Shown here piece by piece: positions 7,468 through 11,679 of a stretch of DNA of 11,679 nt; positions within the stretch are counted from its first letter, which is position 1, and each line of letters starts with the position of its first letter. A model generated the notes under the pieces. That model did not search any database, had not been told where the DNA came from, and was given only the letters and a program-made list of their open reading frames with translations. Origin of the DNA: Paraktedonobacter sp039923935 (GTDB lineage Bacteria; Chloroflexota; Ktedonobacteria; Ktedonobacterales; Ktedonobacteraceae). The stretch spans positions 1-11,679 of the forward strand of contig JBDTBU010000331.1 in NCBI GenBank assembly GCA_039923935.1, given 5' to 3'. The translations under genes and the position numbers were made by a program.

Positions 7468-8052
7468 ATGGTAAAGCGAAAATCTCTTGTACTTCTAGCT
7501 GTAATCTTTCTCCTTTGTACATGCTTAACTCTATCACTTACTCCCAAGAGTTATGCATCTACATCATTACTTAGGGTTAATTCATGTACAGTTACTCAGA
7601 TAACTCTTCACGGCACGGCAGCTCATACAATTCAATCGATGCCATGTCGAACTCCTAAAAAAACAGGGGCGGGAGTTAGTCCTTTAATCAGTACGAGTTC
7701 AGGTGTTTGTCCTGCGGATGATTTGATTCTTTACTATAATGGTCCTGTTGGGGCTGCTGGACCTATCCTATGCGTTGGTGGTTTTGGTGAACTTGATCTG
7801 ACTTTCTCGCTTGGCGGCGTCTTTTGGAATGATGTTGCGAGTGCTTGGTGGACTGGATGTCAGGATGCGTTTTTCTACGTAGACATTCAACGCGGTGGAA
7901 ATTTTGCATTTGCACAAGGAAGTGACAATGGGGCTAGCTCTCCATCAGGCATTTTTCCCTACCAGTCGCGGATTCCCTTTAATGGGAGAGGGACTGTTGG
8001 AAACGATCAGCTTTCATCTATTTACCTTCAATCGGGAAACCATCAATGTTAA
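7468..8052 (+). CDS. Secreted Cys-rich protein with betagamma-crystallin-like motifs
   Basis: With the start at ATG 7468 (GGAAG six bases upstream) the product has 194 residues. A classical signal peptide has a basic MVKRK, a hydrophobic core (6-24) and cleavage after SYA (Ala30). The longer frame from ATG 7417 would bury the basic n-region, so I prefer 7468. The mature part has six cysteines (40, 60, 81, 102, 131, 194), enough for three disulfides. From about residue 79 it resembles a betagamma-crystallin fold: CPADDLILYYNG and a later FFYVDI strand look like the opening strands of two motifs. NDVASA (121-126) and NDQLSS (179-184) fit the N/D-N/D-X-X-S/T-S calcium-binding clamp, the first with Ala for the final Ser. 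This family link is by eye. The gene is AT-rich (22 GC of 60 in 7681-7740 against 33 of 60 in 9241-9300), suggesting foreign origin. Role unknown; an inhibitor- or toxin-like exoprotein are options. Confidence 0.75.
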   Translation: MVKRKSLVLLAVIFLLCTCLTLSLTPKSYASTSLLRVNSCTVTQITLHGTAAHTIQSMPCRTPKKTGAGVSPLISTSSGVCPADDLILYYNGPVGAAGPILCVGGFGELDLTFSLGGVFWNDVASAWWTGCQDAFFYVDIQRGGNFAFAQGSDNGASSPSGIFPYQSRIPFNGRGTVGNDQLSSIYLQSGNHQC

Positions 8053-8065
8053 TTGAAGCCTTAGT

Positions 8066-8146
8066 ATGTGGGTAATTCAGCTTGGTGATCTAATTCCACC
8101 GAACGTTATCCTAATCTTCGATGTTCAGGTGCTTTCAGCAAGCTAA
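8066..8146 (+). pseudogene. Remnant 3' end of a second FKBP gene
   Basis: Bases 8093-8146 encode IPPNVILIFDVQVLSAS and a stop. They match the end of the intact FKBP gene (6900-6953) at 46 of 54 bases and 15 of 17 residues; most differences are in the first 24 bases. The same frame stays open back to an ATG at 8066, through WVIQLGDL, which may be more of the eroded FKBP domain. No ribosome binding site or other FKBP blocks precede it, so it is not a working gene. It lies just after the AT-rich gene. Confidence 0.75.
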
Positions 8147-8182
8147 GTGTGCTCATAACATCAGATATACGTACAGAGTAGG

Positions 8183-8225
8183 CAGCGAGACAGACCATAC
8201 AACGTCTGTTTTGCTGGCTGCTTTT
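8183..8225 (+). terminator. Probable intrinsic terminator after the FKBP remnant
   Basis: Arms 8183-8195 and 8204-8216 can form about 13 bp including two G-U pairs around an 8-base loop, followed by GCTGCTTTT. The CTGGCTGCTTTT at the 3' side is identical to the 3' side of the terminator at 7088-7131. This suggests both FKBP ends once had the same downstream sequence. It would end transcripts of the gene at 7468-8052. Confidence 0.5.
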
Positions 8226-8242
8226 GCTGATGCCAATTTGCC

Positions 8243-8269
8243 TGCATCCTTTTGCGCAGATTTCCGTCT
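8243..8269 (+). promoter_or_regulatory. Putative SigZ-dependent promoter of sigZ (copy 1)
   Basis: TGCATCC (8243-8249), 15 bases, then CGTCT (8265-8269). The same arrangement occurs before arsM (8904-8930), with further shared bases between the boxes (a TTTT run then G.GCA). CGTC is a common -10 core of extracytoplasmic-function sigma factors. Start codon ATG 8315 follows 45 bases after the -10 box. No good housekeeping promoter is visible here, which fits autoregulation. Confidence 0.6.
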
Positions 8270-8314
8270 CTCCAGATGTTGTAATCTATATCAACGTTCA
8301 GTTTGAGGCGAAAG

Positions 8315-8899
8315 ATGAGTATATCAGTAACTACCGAGACCGTTTGGGAAGAGTTCCACAGCCGCCTGAGACAGTTTATTTTGAGACGCGTTCCAGATGA
8401 GCAACGTGCCGATGATATTCTCCAGGATGTGTTTTTGAAGGTGCATACACGCATTGATACGCTGCACGATGAGGAGAAACTGGCCGCTTGGCTCTATCAA
8501 CTCACGCGCAATGTGATTATAGACTATTATCGTACAGACAGAGCCACGACTGCAATTCCCGATTTGCCCTATGAGCCGGAAGATCGCTTGGAGAATGTGG
8601 TGCTGGAACTTGTTCCGTGCATTCAGGCCATGATCGAGAGTCTGCCTGCAACCTATCGCCAGGCATTGATTCTCACGCAATATCAGGGGTTGACTCAGCA
8701 GGAGTTGGCCCAACGTCTCAATCTCTCGTTGCCATGCGCAAAATCGCGAGTGCAGCGAGCGCGTGAGAAGCTCAAGAAGATGTTGCTGGACTGCTGCCAC
8801 TTCGAGTTTGATCGCCTGGGCCGCGTGATTGATTATCAGCCAAAGTGTGTCTGTTGCACGCAGCAAGGATGCAGCCCGGCTTGCGCGACATCGTGTTAG
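8315..8899 (+). CDS. sigZ: SigZ-like RNA polymerase sigma factor with a Cys-rich C-terminal tail
   Basis: This 194-residue protein has a sigma-70 region 2 (about 10-75; the RADDILQDVFLKVHTRI and YQLTRNVIIDYYR blocks match Bacillus SigZ-type factors) and a region 4 helix-turn-helix (about 105-157; LPATYRQALILTQYQGLTQQELAQ). It would direct RNA polymerase to alternative promoters. The tail is unusual: of ten cysteines, eight lie in the last 35 residues (160, 161, 178, 180, 181, 186, 190, 194). Such a cluster could bind As(III) or another thiophilic ion. No anti-sigma gene is next to it, so the tail may be the sensor; this is inference. The ATG at 8315 is preferred over TTG 8303 because GAGG lies six bases upstream. 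arsM follows after 83 bases, and both genes share a promoter motif. Confidence 0.88.
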   Translation: MSISVTTETVWEEFHSRLRQFILRRVPDEQRADDILQDVFLKVHTRIDTLHDEEKLAAWLYQLTRNVIIDYYRTDRATTAIPDLPYEPEDRLENVVLELVPCIQAMIESLPATYRQALILTQYQGLTQQELAQRLNLSLPCAKSRVQRAREKLKKMLLDCCHFEFDRLGRVIDYQPKCVCCTQQGCSPACATSC

Positions 8900-8903
8900 A
8901 GTT

Positions 8904-8930
8904 TGCATCCTTTTTGGGCACGACCCGTCT
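8904..8930 (+). promoter_or_regulatory. Putative SigZ-dependent promoter of arsM (copy 2)
   Basis: TGCATCC (8904-8910) and CGTCT (8926-8930) are again separated by exactly 15 bases, as in the sigZ upstream region. The -35 box begins five bases after the sigZ stop, and the arsM ATG is 52 bases beyond the -10 box. arsM can thus be transcribed both by readthrough from sigZ and from its own sigma-driven promoter. Confidence 0.6.
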
Positions 8931-8982
8931 ATCAGGGCAAAGCGAAATGCTTTAGTTGAAGTTCAGAAAGAGGGAATAAACG

Positions 8983-9840
8983 ATGACGAACAAACCAGAT
9001 AATGCTGAAGAGTTGCGTGCGGAAGTTAGTCAACGCTATGCGCGTACAGCCCTGGAGGTGCTAGGAAAAGCGCCAGAGGATACCGTATCTTCGGGCTGCT
9101 GTGGAAGTGGTTGTTGCTCAACCAGTGGCAGCGATCCAGTCACCAGTGATCTATATAGTGGCGCGGAACTGGGAGAATTGCCAGCAGGAGCGGCGCTGGC
9201 CTCACTTGGCTGCGGCAACCCTACGGCTCTGGCTGCGCTCAAACTTGGTGAGAAGGTGCTCGATCTTGGTAGCGGTGGCGGCATCGATGTGCTGCTCTCA
9301 GCGAAGCGTGTGGGACCGACGGGCTTCGCCTATGGTTTGGATATGACTGATGCTATGCTGGAACTGGCCGAGCGCAACCGGGCCGAGGCAGGCGTGGAGA
9401 ATGTGCGTTTCTTGAAAGGCGTGATTGAAGAGATCCCACTGTCCGCTAACGAGGTCGATGTGGTCATCTCGAACTGCGTAATCAATCTCTCCGCTGATAA
9501 GGCCCAGGTGTTGCGCGAAGCCTATCGTGTACTGAAGCCAGGCGGGCGTTTGGCTGTTTCGGATATTGTTTTTCTGGGACGTTTCCCTGTTGCTATTCGC
9601 CAGGATCTAGAAGCTTGGGCTGGCTGTATCGCGGGCGCTTTGGAAGAGGAGACCTATCAGCGTTTCCTGGCCGAGGCTGGTTTTAGCAAGATCGATTTCG
9701 AGATCACCCGGCGTTATACCCTGGATGATATCGCGGCTAGCGGCGGCGGTACTGCGCTCAAGGCGCTTTCCGAGAGCGAACGCGCCCAGATTGAGGGCCA
9801 GTTCGTGAGCGCGTTTATACGCGCACGCAAACCAGTCTAG
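8983..9840 (+). CDS. arsM: Arsenite S-adenosylmethionine methyltransferase
   Basis: ArsM transfers methyl groups from S-adenosylmethionine to trivalent arsenic, giving methylated and finally volatile species; it acts in the cytoplasm. The 285-residue protein has the class I methyltransferase motif VLDLGSGGGID (92-102) and an acidic GLDMTDAML (118-126). PGGRLAVSDI (187-196) follows. The three conserved arsenic-binding cysteines are present: Cys77 in SLGCGNP, Cys165 in SNCVINLS and Cys215 in AGCIAGAL. A further CCGSGCC cluster (39-45) near the N-terminus is common in the family. The start ATG 8983 has AGAGGGA seven bases upstream. No arsR, arsB or arsC is in view; the only likely regulator is the sigma factor just upstream. 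Confidence 0.93.
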   Translation: MTNKPDNAEELRAEVSQRYARTALEVLGKAPEDTVSSGCCGSGCCSTSGSDPVTSDLYSGAELGELPAGAALASLGCGNPTALAALKLGEKVLDLGSGGGIDVLLSAKRVGPTGFAYGLDMTDAMLELAERNRAEAGVENVRFLKGVIEEIPLSANEVDVVISNCVINLSADKAQVLREAYRVLKPGGRLAVSDIVFLGRFPVAIRQDLEAWAGCIAGALEEETYQRFLAEAGFSKIDFEITRRYTLDDIAASGGGTALKALSESERAQIEGQFVSAFIRARKPV

Positions 9841-9847
9841 TTCATAC

Positions 9848-9882
9848 CTCACCCCGAAACCAGAGGCTGGTTTCGGGGTGAG
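9848..9882 (+). terminator. Perfect 16-bp stem-loop after arsM
   Basis: Arms 9848-9863 and 9867-9882 are exact complements around a 3-base loop, seven bases after the arsM stop. It is GC-rich and very stable, but no T-tract follows. Its right arm overlaps the likely -35 region of the pyr promoter. Confidence 0.65.
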
Positions 9883-9891
9883 CTTAGCTTG

Positions 9892-9900
9892 TGATATACT
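9892..9900 (+). promoter_or_regulatory. Extended -10 promoter of the pyr operon
   Basis: TGATATACT is an extended -10 (5 of 6 hexamer bases plus the TG), nearly the same as the tricorn -10. The sequence at the -35 position (TTCGGG) is poor. Transcription would start near 9907, leaving a leader of about 164 bases before pyrE. Confidence 0.5.
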
Positions 9901-9920
9901 CTGTGGAGGTCTCAAGCAGG

Positions 9921-10055
9921 GAACAAACGTTGATACGGAAAACTGGTCATGAACTTCCATCGATTTTTGCCTTTCATGAGCCTCGAACAGGATTTTTTTT
10001 TGCCCTGTTGCTCTGCTATATTTACAGGATACGTTTGTTCTGGCATGTACAAACG
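9921..10055 (+). promoter_or_regulatory. Structured leader of the pyr operon with alternative pairings
   Basis: GAACAAACGT (9921-9930) pairs perfectly with ACGTTTGTTC (10031-10040). Between them are two smaller hairpins: 9947-9953 with 9973-9979, and 9986-9991 with 10004-10009. The 3' outer strand can instead pair with ACAAACG (10049-10055) to form a hairpin just before the pyrE ribosome binding site (AAAGG, 10058-10062). The two pairings exclude each other. A run of nine T (9993-10001) lies in the middle. No PyrR-binding or T-box consensus is visible. Control of pyrE by this leader is inference. Confidence 0.45.
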
Positions 10056-10059
10056 CTAA
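9949..10059 (+). CDS. Possible 36-residue leader peptide of the pyr operon
   Basis: A short ORF starts at ATG 9949 and ends with a TAA at 10057-10059 that overlaps the pyrE ribosome binding site, 11 bases before the pyrE ATG. It runs through the T9 tract, encoded as EQDFFLPCC at residues 13-21. Escherichia coli pyrBI and pyrE leaders also translate through U-rich tracts where RNA polymerase pauses when UTP is low. The upstream GGAAAA is only a weak ribosome binding site. The peptide is hydrophobic and may have no role of its own; its translation could set pyrE expression by coupling. Confidence 0.35.
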   Translation: MNFHRFLPFMSLEQDFFLPCCSAIFTGYVCSGMYKR

Positions 10060-10070
10060 AGGTGTGATGT

Positions 10071-10664
10071 ATGCATTCAGATGAAATATTGCAACTTTTT
10101 CAAGAACTGGGGGTTGTCACGCACGGACATTTTCTGCTCAGTTCTGGTCGGCATAGCGACGAGTATTGGGAAAAATTTCGTGTATTTGAACATCCACGCG
10201 TGACCGAGCAATTGTGCCGAGAGATCGCGAACCGCTATCGTGAGAGCAATCTGGCCGTAGTAATCGGGCCTACGACGGGCGGTGGACTGATGGCCCAGGA
10301 GGTGGCGCGTCAGTTGGGCGTGCGTTGTATGATCGCTGAGCCAGTGGCTACAGGTGGGCGTGAACTGCGGCGCGGTTTTGTTTTACAGCCTGGCGAGCGT
10401 GTGCTGGTGGTCGATGATGTGCTGACCACTGGCCTCTCACTGCGCGAGACACTGGCTGCGTTGCGACCCTATCAGCCAGAGATGCTAGCGGTTGAGGTAA
10501 TGATTGATCGCAGCAATGGCGAGGCGGGTAAGCAGTTTGGCGTGCCTTGCCAGGCACTGTTCAGCGTGACAGCGGCCCGTTCGTATGATCCCGCCGATTG
10601 TCCACTGTGCCGCGAGGGGCGTCCCGTTGTAAAGCCTGGGTCACGTAAGATGCCCGGTCAGTAG
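10071..10664 (+). CDS. pyrE: Orotate phosphoribosyltransferase (Thermus-type)
   Basis: PyrE joins orotate to phosphoribosyl pyrophosphate to give orotidine 5'-monophosphate, the fifth step of UMP synthesis. The 197-residue protein has the substrate segment HFLLSSGRHSDEYW (20-33), a phosphate loop GPTTGGG (66-72), a mobile basic loop (GGRELRRGF, 95-103) and the phosphoribosyl-binding motif VLVVDDVLTTGLS (111-123). The C-terminal CPLCREG (177-183) and VKPGS endings are typical of the Thermus-type subfamily. The start ATG 10071 has AAAGG eight bases upstream. pyrF begins 22 bases after the stop, so they form an operon. Confidence 0.95.
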   Translation: MHSDEILQLFQELGVVTHGHFLLSSGRHSDEYWEKFRVFEHPRVTEQLCREIANRYRESNLAVVIGPTTGGGLMAQEVARQLGVRCMIAEPVATGGRELRRGFVLQPGERVLVVDDVLTTGLSLRETLAALRPYQPEMLAVEVMIDRSNGEAGKQFGVPCQALFSVTAARSYDPADCPLCREGRPVVKPGSRKMPGQ

Positions 10665-10686
10665 TAGTGTAGAAAGGAGCGCCGCA

Positions 10687-11571
10687 ATGCTCCCGTCCCT
10701 GATGGCTGTGGGCGGCTTGCGGCGAATGAGCATGAATTTTCTGGAAAAGCTGCTAGCTGCCGAGCGTAGCAACCAGTCGTTACTGTGTGTGGGTCTCGAT
10801 CCAGAGCCGGAGCGTTTGCCCGCAGAATTGCGCGACTTGCCAGTAGAGAAGGCGGTAGTGCAATTCTGTCGCACAATTATTGAGGCCACTGCACCCTATG
10901 CATCGGTTTATAAACCCAACCTGGCCTTTTTTGAGGTGTTGGGACCAGCCGGCTTGGTGGCGTTACAAGAGGTCATTCGGGCTATTCCCACGCACATTCC
11001 TGTGATCGCCGATGCCAAACGTGGCGATATCGGTAATACTGCACGTAACTATGCTGCTGCGATCTTCGAGACCTATGGCTGTGATGCCGTGACCGTCAAT
11101 CCGTACTTGGGCCATGATGCAGTTGCGCCTTTCTTGGCCTACCGTGACAAGGGCGTCATTATACTTTGTCGCACGTCCAATCCTGGTGCACGCGATTTCC
11201 AGGATTTGCCTGTGCAAGAGGCTGATGGCTCGACTAGGCCACTTTATGAAGTAGTGGCTCAGCGTGTGCAGAGTTGGAACGAGGCGGGTAACTGTGGTCT
11301 GGTTGTGGGTGCAACCTACCCGCAAGAACTGCGGACCATTCGCGCACTCTGCCCCGAACTGCCGATCCTCGTGCCCGGCATTGGTGCACAGGGGGGCGAC
11401 CTGGAGGCCGTTGTACCTGCTGCGGTGGATGTGCGAGGTGAACGAGCTATGATCTCAGTCTCGCGTGCCATACTCTATGCGGATACTGGCGTGAATTATG
11501 CTGAAGCGGCAGCCAATGCAGCACGAACCTTCCGCGATCAGATCAATCAATCACTTCATATAGCCAGATAA
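10687..11571 (+). CDS. pyrF: Orotidine 5'-phosphate decarboxylase (type 2)
   Basis: PyrF removes CO2 from orotidine 5'-monophosphate to form UMP, the last step of the pathway, and acts on the product of the gene before it. The protein has 294 residues. Visible blocks are CVGLDPEPERLP (34-45), YKPNLAFFE with Lys76, the catalytic DAKRGDIGNT with Asp109, Lys111 and Asp114, VPGIGAQGGD (229-238) and ISVSRAILYA (256-265). The length and the GLDP and PGIGAQGGD forms match the longer type 2 enzymes. The start ATG 10687 follows AAAGGAG by seven bases. A later ATG (10732, MNFLEKLLAAE) is nearer the usual N-terminus but lacks such a site, so about 15 extra residues may be made. Confidence 0.95.
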   Translation: MLPSLMAVGGLRRMSMNFLEKLLAAERSNQSLLCVGLDPEPERLPAELRDLPVEKAVVQFCRTIIEATAPYASVYKPNLAFFEVLGPAGLVALQEVIRAIPTHIPVIADAKRGDIGNTARNYAAAIFETYGCDAVTVNPYLGHDAVAPFLAYRDKGVIILCRTSNPGARDFQDLPVQEADGSTRPLYEVVAQRVQSWNEAGNCGLVVGATYPQELRTIRALCPELPILVPGIGAQGGDLEAVVPAAVDVRGERAMISVSRAILYADTGVNYAEAAANAARTFRDQINQSLHIAR

Positions 11572-11623
11572 AGGAACATTCTCGTCTCTATATTGATGTA
11601 AAGCCCAGATTAAGAAGAGGTTG

Positions 11624-11679
11624 ATGAAACTGCAAATTGAGCTGGCTCCGCAGCATAAAAGTGGTTTGCCTTTGCGCAA
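11624..11679 (+). CDS. pyrD: Start of a probable dihydroorotate dehydrogenase, cut by the window end
   Basis: Only the first 18 codons are present: MKLQIELAPQHKSGLPLR. The pattern of a short strand, LAP, a basic residue, GL.LR resembles the N-terminus of class 1B dihydroorotate dehydrogenases, which oxidise dihydroorotate to orotate, the substrate of PyrE. AAGAAGAGG lies just upstream. The gene is 52 bases after the pyrF stop in the same direction, which supports membership of the pyr operon. The assignment rests on very few residues. Confidence 0.6.
   Translation, partial: MKLQIELAPQHKSGLPLR

Noticed and set aside
8324..8908. Open frame of 194 codons on the minus strand opposite sigZ
   Set aside because: It mirrors the sigma-factor gene and has no recognisable domain or ribosome binding site; sigZ has clear sigma regions 2 and 4.
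9907..10070. T-box or PyrR-binding element in the pyr leader
   Set aside because: No T-box sequence or PyrR loop consensus is visible, and no terminator with a T tail precedes pyrE.
1..11679. CRISPR array, tRNA or rRNA genes
   Set aside because: No regularly spaced repeats and no tRNA- or rRNA-like sequence were seen.

Overview
The window looks like chromosomal DNA from a Chloroflexota bacterium of the Ktedonobacteria type. This is inferred from gene content, not from a marker gene. It carries a bacterial tricorn protease, a membrane-anchored FKBP with an Ala/Thr-rich stalk, a Thermus-family PyrE with a CPLC motif, a type 2 PyrF and F420-type chemistry. Most genes have mid-50s GC; the stretch around 7,000-8,100 is clearly more AT-rich.

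Layout. At 1-1774 (+) lie a deazaflavin (F420)-dependent nitroreductase-family protein, cut by the left edge, and a formimidoylglutamate deiminase (hutF). A perfect 18-bp stem-loop separates hutF from the convergent tricorn protease gene (5104-1841, -), which has a clear ribosome binding site and an extended -10 promoter. Next on the minus strand is a small secreted beta-barrel-like protein (5842-5369) with a good -35/-10 promoter. At 6150-6953 (+) is a membrane-anchored FKBP peptidyl-prolyl isomerase. Then comes an odd AT-rich segment (about 6954-8092). It holds an intrinsic terminator, a perfect 54-bp palindrome, a strong promoter with an operator-like inverted repeat, and a secreted Cys-rich protein with betagamma-crystallin-like motifs. 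The segment ends in a second, degenerate copy of the last 17 codons and stop of the FKBP gene, so it sits between two copies of one gene end.

From 8243 to 9840 (+) a SigZ-like sigma factor with a Cys-rich tail precedes an ArsM-type arsenite methyltransferase. Both genes are preceded by the same element, TGCATCC, 15 bases, then CGTCT, at similar distances from their start codons. This looks like an autoregulated extracytoplasmic-function-type promoter, making the pair a small self-contained regulon that may respond to arsenic. From about 9892 to the end is a pyrimidine operon: a leader with a short ORF, a run of nine T and alternative pairing segments, then pyrE, pyrF and the first codons of a likely pyrD.

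The strongest candidates for something undescribed are the sigZ-arsM regulon with its duplicated promoter, the pyrE leader, and the FKBP 3'-end duplication flanking the AT-rich segment.
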